From positions 24,531,662 to 24,595,661 of the forward strand of contig JAJEKV010000004.1 of NCBI GenBank assembly GCA_021234155.1: 64,000 nucleotides of DNA, in the 5' to 3' direction. How positions within the stretch are numbered: the stretch's first letter is position 1; every line of letters starts with the position of its first letter. The notes below the pieces were generated by a model. It was not told where the DNA came from. It searched no databases and saw nothing but the letters and a program-made list of their open reading frames with translations. Origin of the DNA: Isoetes taiwanensis. Taxonomy: Eukaryota; Streptophyta; Lycopodiopsida; Isoetales; Isoetaceae. Made by a program: the position numbers and the translations under genes. Shown here one piece after another: positions 55,062 to 64,000 of the stretch.

Positions 55062-55556
55062 TGTGACGACCATACAGATATTCATATCATACGAACATTA
55101 TACTCGTATGTACACGAGATGGTCGTCACATGGATGCAAAAGGGTAGTTGCACAAGACAGGGTTTGAACTCGCAACCTTCTAGTTGCAAGTCATACACCC
55201 TTGCCAAGTGCACTATCAATATTTGTTGAAGATATTCCATCATTTCTTTCTCATATGTGGGACTATCTCCAGGAGGTTCTAGAATATTCTAGAACCTAAA
55301 TGCATGCGCGACACTTGGCGCGATCTCATCCATTGGAATGGCGCGATCCTGACCGTTGACCTAGATATATAAGGAGGCACCTCAACGCCAGTCTTAAGCC
55401 TTCTAGGCATCTGTCTCGTGTTTCTGCTTGCCTTCGGGCCATTGTATTCTTGATTCATGTTCATATATCAGATTCTTTGCCGATCTTGACGTATTTCTTC
55501 CGTATTTCTTGCGTATTTTCCACGTATTTTCCTTGTTTTCGCGTAGGTTCATGACA
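55062..55556 (+). repeat. 3' LTR of Ty3/gypsy element
   Basis: 495 bp, TGTGACGACC...TTCATGACA, followed by the TCTTC target-site duplication at 55557-55561. It retains the tRNA-like segment (55143-55217), the heat-shock palindrome (55274-55297, identical to the 5' copy) and TATATAA (55366-55372). Confidence 0.95.
55274..55297. promoter_or_regulatory. perfect heat-shock element in 3' LTR
   Basis: The same 24-bp palindrome as at 49875-49898, with no mismatch, although the LTRs differ by several percent elsewhere. It could drive read-out transcription into the LINE and beyond. Confidence 0.8.
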
Positions 55557-55561
55557 TCTTC

Positions 55562-57011
55562 CTGAAGGTTACCTGAATGACAATGAGTTGAGACATTGTA
55601 TCTTTTAGACAGGGACACAAGATTTGTTAAACTCTTATGTGCTACCAGCCAGATAAAAAAACTGATTTTTGGAGTGCAATAAGAATTCCAAATATTTTTG
55701 AAAAGAGAAAGAATTCCCGCTTGACTTAAAGACCATTTTTGCATAGCCTTGACTGGAGCATCAAAATGACTCAGATAGGCATAGATATCCCTGACCTTGT
55801 AAATCTTCTTACCTTTTAAGGACCATCCCAGAGTAGTACTGAAATCATTCAAATTTATGAAAGGAACAAGAATCTTCTTGAAATGTGCATAAAGCTTTTT
55901 ATCACTTGAGGTGCCTCTGATAATTGACTTTAAAGCAGTCCATGAGATAAATGAATTATTATCTTTATAGAGGTCCTTCACAGTTGAAATCCCTTTGTCA
56001 GACCATTTGCTGTGGATTTTAGGATGCTTGATGGCCATGACTTTGGAATGATGATCTTGAAAAATAGGAGACCAAAATAAATTCGTGTTCATAGTAGCAT
56101 CAATGACTTTATCACTCTGTAGACTAGTTTGAACTTTATTCCAGGCCATATGATAGGGAAAGAATTTGGAGCAGGATGTAGATGCACAAAGGCAGATTCA
56201 GGGAGACAGTGCTTAATGGTAGGATGACCCATGGGGTAAGACATATTCAGCCAATAGGCAATGAATTGAGAAGCAGGAGAGGAATTGCCCAAAAGAGTTC
56301 TCCAGATATATTTCCCTGCTAGTGAGCAAGCTTGAATATGCAAGTTTTTACATCCCAAACCCCTAGCTTTTTAGGCCTTGAGATTGAATTCCAGTTGACT
56401 AAATGAGAACCATTCCATATAAAATTTCTAATAATTTTCTCCAGGTCTGAATAAATTGATTTTGGAGCAACTAAGGCAGGGAAGAAGTACACATGAGATG
56501 AGGCTAAAACTGAGTTTGCAATAATTGTTCTGCCAACAAAAGATAAACAGCTTCTGTAATTATTCAATTTCTTTTTTATTCTCTCCAGAATTGGATTCCA
56601 TAATTCTTTTAGGCTTGGATTCAGAGATAGGGGCACACCAAGTAAACTAGAAGCTTGCAAAGTATTAAGAACTGGGATGCCACATATAGAAGTTTGGTTG
56701 ACATCCCCAATAATCTTACTCTTGTCAAGGTTGAGGTGCACACCCGAGGTAGCAGAGAACTCATTTATTAGATCCAGAAAGACATTGACATTATTGGTAT
56801 TGGAATCAAGAAAAGCAAAGGTGTCATTTGCATATTGGGATATTGTAAGATAATCAGTATTGTTTGGAAGCTTGAGTCCAATAATATTCCCAGTGTTTTG
56901 AAGATTATCAACACATCTTGTGAGCATATCAGCAACAATTAGAAGGAGATAGGGAGCCAAAGGGCAGCCTTGTCTAACTCCTTTGGCTATAGGGAAAAAA
57001 TTTGTTGGAGA
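55562..57011 (-). mobile_element. LINE, 5' portion (truncated in RT; catalytic box altered)
   Basis: The minus-strand L1-type ORF2 begins at 57011 inside the reverse transcriptase, so the insertion is 5'-truncated: S-P-T-N-F-F-P-I-A-K-G-V-R-Q-G-C-P-L-A. The catalytic box at 56823-56834 reads Y-A-N-D, not YADD. It continues S-G-V-H-L-N-L-D-K-S-K, then L-L-G-V-P-L, F-V-G-R-T-I-I-A-N-S-V-L and N-F-I-W-N-G-S. A frameshift occurs near 56330 and another near 56140. The zf-RVT part F-F-I-W-L-V-A-H-K-S-L-T is interrupted by the gypsy element at 55561. The target-site duplication ACTCTTCCAT (57012-57021) marks the original end. Total LINE length without the gypsy element is about 2.7 kb. Confidence 0.9.
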
Positions 57012-57021
57012 ACTCTTCCAT
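57012..57021. repeat. LINE target-site duplication, right copy
   Basis: ACTCTTCCAT, identical to 48419-48428. Confidence 0.85.
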
Positions 57022-60000
57022 ATTCCACATGTCCAAGAAGTGTTTCTTGCTGATGGAATCCTCTGTCCATTATTTGCTCATGGACACTTCTGCCCAACTC
57101 GATGAACCTGCAAATGTAAACTTCCTTGTGTGCATAAATGCAAAACACTTGAGTTTTCAGTCCACGCCAACTATAGCATATAGTCCAAAATACAACCTGA
57201 CATAGTTTAGAGCTTTGGAAAGGGTAAATTAACATGCAAGGTTGTACTGCAGAGATCGGAAACAAAAATGCAAAATCAAGAGAAATTAGGGCATTAATAT
57301 CACAAGTTAAAACCAAGAGCAGGCTGCCATGACAACATGAATAGGTTATACATTATTCATTCCAAGGCATAACATCTCAATTGGATGGCATAAGCATAGC
57401 ATATCTATCACAGTCTATGCAGGCTCGTCCAGGTCTGCAAATGTAAATTCCCTATCCAATTATTCTCCAAATTTGAGAATGCAGATTAATCACTACTAAA
57501 GCTATGAACTAAGAGTCTATAAACAAAGCACAATATGAAGTTTTTTGCAGATTTAGAAGATGGAGGTCTGCCATGATGGGCAAAGCTTTTCTAACAGCAA
57601 AATAATGCCTCAGTTTTAGAGTTTCCATAAGAGAAGATAAAGACAACTTCACTACGGAATTTGGGACTAGTTACTATGTATAAAGAATCAAAGACAAAAA
57701 CAAATGCCAAATTGCCAAGTGCCAAGTTGCTTACATCAGATGGAACCCTATAGTTTGTGTGTTTCAGCAATGTTGTAGCTAAGAATATGGGCATGGCGAT
57801 AACAATGTAGTAAATATGGCAACATCAAGGTGATAGTTCAGTACATTAGACAGAAAGTGCTACATGTGCAAATACATGATATTATTTAGGTGCAAATTGC
57901 TGCAGATATAGAAGAGTGTTAGATCCAAGATCCAAGATCCAAGAACATGCAGATTAAGATCCAGGAAAGGGTTGCTGGACCATTTTAAAATATGCTTACC
58001 TCCAAACATACTACATGTTGTTTGATGAGGCCTGTAGCATATGCATGGACCATACATCATTCTTGAAATCATTACTGCAAAAGGAAGCCTGCACAAGTAT
58101 CTATGACAGTACTATCAAGATCAAACTTTTTTATGTCTTTCTCACATAAGTAGGTCTTATATCAAGGCTTTTGTGGTTCTGTTTCACTAAATCAAGCTCA
58201 TAACAAAATGAAACATGAAGAATGACATGCAAGTAATCATTCCAATGCTCTTATGCAGAATCCTCTATTATAAAAGAATGGCCACTTACATGATGATATA
58301 ATGCTGAAAAATAAAGGAGAAGAGTTGGAAAGTGCATAGATACCATGAGAGATATTTATCTACATGTTAACGCTCCCTTTGGGCATACATTTGGAGCCCA
58401 GTAGCAACAACCAAAGACTGCAAGCAAATCTGCAATAGCTTCTTCTATCCTGTGTCTGTGTTTTGTTTAAGAACTCTGCTAAGATTAGTTTGAACCTTAT
58501 CCATATTAGAAGCAAAGAGGTTGGGTACCGACAAATCCTAGAAATACAGCTCCGAGCAACTCCGTAGTTATGGTATGCCATCTTGTTTTCTATTCTGTCT
58601 AAATCGGCTCACGGTAGTCTTTCAGTTCCAATGTCGATCCAATCCATTCTGGATCATTTTTGTTTGGTTACGGATTTCAAACGATCTCCACTACTGTAGC
58701 GATAAAGACCTGGGTAAAACCTCATCTGGGATCTTCAGAAAAAAAACTGAGATCTGACTGGGCCATCCAAAAACCTTAGGTGATGTCAGAATGGTTCGAC
58801 AACCTCATGCTGGCATAGCACGATGCCGTTTGTTCCAGGGCCACCAAAAAAGATCTAACGGCCTTTTCTTTTGTTTATTTTTGGACCGTCTGCTCATCTA
58901 ATCCTAGCCATCCAAATGTCGGCCTTTGGATTTAGGGCTGGGATTAACACTTACACTAAAACTTTATAATATAGGATATGGGCTTTTTGAACAAATCATC
59001 ACAGAAGAATAGAAGGTTATATTGGATTTTTATGTGTTGCAGTAAATAGAATTCATATTGAATTGACATTTTTTAAAGTTGGCCACTTCATTGATCAATT
59101 AAGCTTAGATTCATTATTCTAATCTTGTAGCTTTGGCATCGATACCAAGGATATTTTCATCTTTGTATCTAACCACATGTGATGTTTATTCAATTCCAAC
59201 TTCTAAGATGCTAAGAATCACCTTCTTATCCTCATTATACGTTGGTGATAGCCATACTGACGTGGGGTTTTTCCACTTGGAAAACTTGTTGGTTATCAGA
59301 ATTTTAGTCTTTTATAACAATCAACAATGGATTCTCTCTCAAACAACCAACATCTAGGACAATAATGAGATCTAGGGGAAAGGTGAAATTTATGTTAACA
59401 TAATCATATATGTATAACACCTACCCTTGCAACGAATGAAGATTATCGTGGTTCCCTATCTAATTTCATTTGATCTTTCTATTTCATAGATATAGATATT
59501 GAATAAGCTACAATTAAAGAAATATACACACTTTGGATTGCAAGAAGATTATAAGGCTAGTCCCTCCAAGGACATTCACATACTTCAAAAACAAATGAAG
59601 CTTAGGGGACGTAGGAAATGCCGAGTCCTTTAAGATGAGCGATATATAGAAAACTCAGATATGACTGCAAGAAATTTATCGCAGAGGCCAAGGCCGCTGC
59701 GAACATCTATTTAGTTCCAAACCTGTGAAATTGGACTTACCATAAGTTCCAAGCCTTCCTTAGTAATGGATTTGTTGGACGTAATATAAGTTCCAAGCCT
59801 TCTTTAGTAATGGATTTGTTAGCTGCGAATGAAAAATGATAGCAAATGGATTTGGACAAAATATGTGGACTTTAATTGAATCAATATGGAAATCACAACA
59901 TTGATAAGGGATGCCTTAATTTAAAAGTATAGGCCAACACCGCAATGCTTATATAATTCCCCCCATCACCTTCCTTCCTTATTCATTGCACTTGGCAACA

Positions 60001-60690
60001 ACCAATGGTTTTGAGCCTCGATTAGGGGCACACCATAGATCGATAGCCTAACCCCTAAGCATTCAATGGGTTTTGAGCCAAGGCTCCCAAGAACAATTCT
60101 CTTTAACGACACAGTGGAGTCGAATCCTTCCAAGATTTAATAATGCAATGCTTAGTTATAAAAGAATTTGTATTAGTACGAAACATTGCGAATGAGGACC
60201 TTCTACATTATTTGGCATAGATTTCAACTTTCTGATGTCAAAAGTTCCCTCTCATGTGTGGTTTATTTTGTGTGGTGGTGTCAAGGCTTTACAAGAATTT
60301 GGAATTCTATATTTGCGAGATATTATGGAGCAGCCAAATGAATTAAATTCGTCCACAAAGACCAAAAAGCATCTGAATGAATATATTCTTTCGGGCATTG
60401 TACATGAACCTTACAATTCAATATAGTAATATATGGTTCACCGAAATTGAATGGGAATTTCATACCCACAAAATGATCTTCCAAATATGTTCACATGAAT
60501 ATCCGTTATATATAACCTGTTTGAAAGCCACAATGCTCTATGAGATTGACAAATCATCAAGAACCTAATATCTAGAATGATGGACTTCCATGTCCATTTC
60601 TTCTTGTATTCACAAAATTTATATTCTTGTTTTATACCTGCAAGTAGATGGAGGCATTTGACATACGTTTACTTGTTGCAAGAATCATAA
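57022..60690. other. no gene recognised
   Basis: AT-rich sequence. The minus-strand frame next to the LINE (to 57110) reads L-G-R-S-V-H-E-Q-I-M-D-R-G-F, which recalls a PPR linker (GRSVHEQI), but nothing around it confirms this. At 59742-59822 a ~50-bp unit (ATAAGTTCCAAGCCTTC...TAGTAATGGATTTGTT) is duplicated in tandem. Confidence 0.4.
59742..59822. repeat. tandem duplication (~45-bp unit)
   Basis: ATAAGTTCCAAGCCTTC(C/T)TTAGTAATGGATTTGTT occurs twice in a row. Confidence 0.85.
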
Positions 60691-60696
60691 ACAGTT

Positions 60697-61640
60697 TAGC
60701 ATATTCACCACGTGTTAAAGCACCATTGATTAGCACATTCATAGCAACCAATAACTGCTAATCTTATTCCAATATTCTTACAAACATATAATTCAAAGGA
60801 AGGAAGGAAGGAAGGAAAAAATTTTAACGTCCACGGAACCCAATCGGGTTATGGGACCAAGTACATAAGGGACCGAAGTCCAAACAAGAACATGGGCCGA
60901 AGCCCTTAAACCAAAGCACAACGTGAGCTAGAACACAACCATCATGACCCGGATTAAAAACCACCTGGGAAAAAACCGTTGCTAGGATGACTATGGCTGC
61001 TCACCGATCCAAAAATCCATGCTGTTGCACAAGCAACAAGCATACCTTCATACCTCCAGCAGGCAAGGCTTCACCAAGCAACTCCGAACCGTAACCTCTT
61101 CACAAAATCGGGTCTTTGGGAAACGAGGCCCCCCCATGTCCTTGATTTTGCTTTAAGGCTTTTTGAAGAAAAACGCTGAGGTTTGTCGCCCATCTGAGGT
61201 GCCTCCTCACCCATCCTCCTCCCTAGCGCCCGGCACCCCCGTATGCCGCAAAGTAGGACATCCACTTTCGAGCACACCACGGGGGCGCCATCCTTCACTT
61301 TGCCGCCTCCAACGCCATCCATCAATCTTGCATCCGCTCGGCGGGGCCTCGGCAGCCTCGAGGCGGCGTCGGCGCCAAGGAAGCAGGCGCCAAGGAAGGA
61401 AGGGCATCCTGCCAAAATCAAGAGCTCAAAAAATTCATTCTGCCAAAATCTTCTTCTTTGCCACCTAGTTGGGATTCTTCCATTTTTTTCATGCCTTTAT
61501 TGCATCTATGCTTCAAAAATTGAGGTTTGCTCGGATTTCAAGCTTCTACGACTGATTTTGGTTTATCTTTCTTTGATTAGCATATTTGCCATGTGTTAAA
61601 GTACCATTGATTAGCATGTCCATAGCAACCAACTTCTAAA
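60697..61640. repeat. ~63-bp direct repeat flanking a LINE end
   Basis: 60697-60757 and 61575-61640 share AGCATATT...GTGTTAAAG and ACCATTGATTAGCA then CATAGCAACCAA. They bracket the LINE 3' copy at 60796-61450 and precede a second LINE end at 61720, so the arrangement looks like a tandem duplication of target DNA or of a whole unit. Confidence 0.7.
60796..61450 (-). mobile_element. LINE 3' end copy with (TTCC)n tail (minus)
   Basis: On the minus strand the 3' end reads CCCGATTGGGTTCCGTGGACG, TTAAAATTTTTT and (TTCC)n (plus: (GGAA)n at 60796-60815). It is the same 3' end as at 61.72 kb. The upstream 600 bp are GC-rich (about 61030-61410), unlike the surroundings, and open on both strands, but I cannot identify the protein there. 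The 5' limit is uncertain. Confidence 0.65.
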
Positions 61641-61714
61641 AAAATGATTGGGGTTTCCAAGGAGGCAAATGAATACGGTGGGATGGACAATGGTCCTATG
61701 CCATTGATGTACAA

Positions 61715-64000
61715 GAGGAAGGAAGGAAGGAAGGTTCTTTTATCGTCCGCGGAGGCCCATCGGCCTATGGGACCCAAATTACACGGGTGCAGCAAGCCCG
61801 TTGCTACCCGGATTAAAAAACCCCCTTATGAGGGAAAAACCGTCGCAGCAACAAGCCTGCTGGCAGCTGTACAAATATACATATACACATGAATTCCCGG
61901 CACCTCAGGTAGGCGCGCGGGGACAGAGGTGAGTCCACAGATCCAAAACCTCCTGGAGGTAGGAGCCAAGGGATCGAACTGGCGGCGTACTGAGTAGCTC
62001 GTGCAGTGGCAGACCAGGTCGCACCAAGAGGGCGTAGCGAGCCTGGATCTGACTATAGAATTTGGACAACTCACGGAAGGCATGGCTTTCATCCTCAACA
62101 ACCCCGGTGGTACACCGACAAAGCTCGTCACCCCGCACGGCTCTCCAATCCACCGACCGAGCGAAGATGGTGGGCCCCTGTTCAATGGGCGCGATGATCC
62201 TGGCGCTTCTTCATGGGCAACCGAGAACGCGGGTAGAGTCAATGGGCCTCGAACCGTGGTGGGGTTTATGTGATGTTTGTAGTGTGCCATCTTTACCGTT
62301 CTACAGAGCATTGTGGTCCCGGCTTCCCCGAGGAAACAAGAGTCCAAGTACCCTCTCGGCCTATCCCGGCCGGTGTGCGTATGCACTGGGCGCACCTATG
62401 TGCCTCGTTCCAACGCGCCAGCCACCGGCTCTCTTGTCCTTCCAACAAGCCACGAGTGGATTCGCGGGCTCATCGCCCTGCCAGTAAGCCAGAGTCGCGG
62501 GGCCGGCGTCGGCCATGGTGGCCACCTTACGGGAAATAAACAATGTGTCTATCGAGGGCGCATGCTTTGCGGGGGCATGAATCCCGTCTCTGCAACAAGA
62601 TCTGATATGGAACTCCAGGGCTTGACCCCGAAAGTGCCCAGACAAATGTGGACTGGTGACCCCAACATACACTCTGCCACAATGACTATTGTTTTGCATT
62701 GCGTCATGGCGCCTTTCAACCTCTGCGGTCACCCGAAGGCTAATGGATGCATCCCAATACATTGAGGGACGGAAATTCCACCCCGTGTACTTGTAGCCGG
62801 ATGTGACCTCTACCATCGCCCTGATAAGTGGCCTTGGAGCCGGATGACGGAGGGGAGGATATGAGGACCACCTTAGTCTTGGTCGCTTGACACGCATGTC
62901 CGTGGCACGGCAAAATGTGTCCGGGGCATCTAGGTGTGCCTGCATGCCCTCCGGTGTATGGGCCAAGAGGTCCACATCATCCGCATAGATGAGTCATTTG
63001 GATGACCTGGTGCAAGAGTCAGATACCGCCCCCCATTGACAAGAAGCCGGGTTTCCAACCGGTCAATGTAAAGTCCCAAGAGTGTGGGTGAGAGGGACAA
63101 CCTTGCCTAACTCCAATCTTTGGCGACAAATGGCTGTCCTTCCGGTTGCATGCGGCTGTCTGCGGCTCTCGTCAGATCACGTACGCTGCGTTCTGCAGAT
63201 CCACGGGGAGCCCAAGATGGTGCAATCTAAGCCCACAACTTTTCAGGAGGTACAGGTCGAAAGCTTTTGCAAAGTTCACAAAAGCAATGAAGACAAGTCC
63301 TCCCAGGCGGTTCTAGCCGTCCCCGACCAAGGCCACGAGTGTGAAGATGTGATCAATGGTCAAATGTCGGGTCGGAAGCCCCGCACAGGTAAGTGCCGAT
63401 TTTTTGTTTGCCTCCCAAAAGGTGGTTACACCGCTATTCGAGAATGCCCACCAACGGCTTGGCAAACACCGAAATGACCATGATGGTTTCGGTAATTGGT
63501 TGGACAAATTAATGGGTCCCCCGCTTTGTAGATCGGAACAAGCGCCTGTGGTCCATGGCCAGGAAAACCCTCTTGCGGCCCTGTTGAACAAGTCAAAGCA
63601 AGGGCCGGGCACCATGGGTCATTACGCCCACTTGAGCAACTCCGGGCTGCGGGCCTCTAAGTCTGTTGCCATCCCATTAGCCCGGTGGCGCAGCCCCTCT
63701 TCGACATCTTCTTACGTGATCACCAGGTGTGGGCCATATTCTTGGGGCACATCATCGTGTTCTCGATGGATCATAAAAGGCGCTGCGTGTATCGCTCCCA
63801 TTGCTCGCCGTGATGTGCCCCATAGGTCGTGGCCCTTTGGAGTACCATCGCGCCGAAAAGTTCTGGTGGGTGTCTAGTAGGCGAACATTTCTTCTTGGTG
63901 CCTTGCCGGGTACCTTGCCTTTGTTTCCTTGAGGAAGGCGCGGTGATGGCTGGTGGCCTGAGCTCGCGTGTCCTGATCCACGATGAGGCGGAGTCTTGGC
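61715..64000 (-). mobile_element. GC-rich LINE, RT and C-terminal region, continues past window
   Basis: A minus-strand non-LTR retrotransposon of a lineage different from the L1-type copies above. The 3' end (61715-61770) is GGCCTCCGCGGACGATAAAAG plus (TTCC)n. Upstream the frames give Y-L-Q-E-V-L-D-L-W-T-H-L (about 61935), the catalytic Y-A-D-D-V-D-L-L-A-H-T-P-E-G-M-Q at about 62940-62990, V-P-I-Y-K-A-G-D-P-L and P-T-N-Y-R (about 63490-63540), then a region to the window edge. At least five frame changes are needed, so the copy is inactive. Composition is clearly GC-richer than the neighbours, suggesting a younger or differently methylated insertion. Confidence 0.8.

Larger units (their letters stand above)
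49676..55561 (+). mobile_element. Ty3/gypsy chromovirus, complete structure, coding-dead
   Basis: A full-length LTR retrotransposon (TCTTC duplications at both ends, LTRs, gag, protease, RT-RNase H, integrase, chromodomain, polypurine tract). A primer-binding site matching a known initiator tRNA right after the 5' LTR is not obvious: the bases there are GTTTGAACTGGAATCCC, with the first TGG 7 bp in. The element lies in the opposite strand of a LINE and interrupts it inside the zf-RVT codons. Confidence 0.95.

Noticed and set aside
57022-57110. PPR-like GRSVHEQIMDRGF segment next to the LINE
   Set aside because: A short isolated match; sequence across the LINE empty site does not continue a PPR reading.
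61163-61468. Arginine/proline-rich 101-aa protein
   Set aside because: It is in GC-rich LINE-associated sequence that is open in several frames on both strands; no family signature.

Overview
This 64 kb window looks like intergenic DNA from a land plant with a large, transposon-rich nuclear genome. The evidence is fragments of plant-typical genes with GT..AG introns: a SPIKE1/DOCK guanine-nucleotide exchange factor, plastid 4-alpha-glucanotransferase, a PLS-type pentatricopeptide (PPR) protein and a short Mediator-26-like protein. Around them lie several plant LINE (non-LTR) lineages, a chromodomain Ty3/gypsy retrotransposon, foldback/MITE elements and a CACTA-type terminus. The AT-rich, gene-poor composition and the many decayed copies would fit a fern, lycophyte or gymnosperm, but nothing here fixes the lineage. 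No bacterial-type operon, CRISPR array, rRNA gene or functional tRNA gene was seen.

Layout. 0-5.4 kb: no recognisable gene. 5.4-6.0 kb: LINE C-terminal relic (minus). 6.85-8.3 kb: SPIKE1/DOCK exons with frameshifts, then a second coding-like block. 9.1-10.2 kb: LINE relic (minus) with a foldback inverted repeat at its edge. 11.2-13.1 kb: LINE tail (plus) and the 3' end plus LTR of a minus-strand gypsy relic. 13.1-15.6 kb: pyrimidine tracts and a GATCATG-rich stretch. 15.6-19.8 kb: a dispersed repeat carrying a PPR scrap, split by a 5'-truncated LINE with an (AAAAAC)n tail. 19.8-27.6 kb: almost featureless. 27.6-35.8 kb: a mosaic of duplicated repeat modules with two foldback MITEs. 36.25-36.93 kb: the one clean open gene-like ORF, MED26-like. 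37.9-39.5 kb: PPR pseudogene. 40.5-43.2 kb: two glucanotransferase exons, then an unrecognised multi-exon gene remnant. 44.67-46.0 kb: two TIR elements and a CACTA end. 48.4-57.0 kb: a LINE (10-bp target-site duplication) into which a 5.9 kb Ty3/gypsy element (5-bp duplication) inserted. 57-60.7 kb: no gene recognised. 60.8-64 kb: GC-rich LINE copies (minus) with (TTCC)n tails.

The most notable signals are in the Ty3/gypsy LTRs. Both carry a perfect four-unit heat-shock element about 70 bp upstream of a TATA box, and both carry a 75-nt antisense tRNA-like segment with Pol III box-like motifs. The element should therefore be examined as a possible heat-responsive retrotransposon, although its coding region is broken. 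Also notable are three 36-56 bp insertions that consist only of a LINE 3' end plus a TATTC microsatellite tail. They have target-site duplications, and two are confirmed by empty-site copies within this window.
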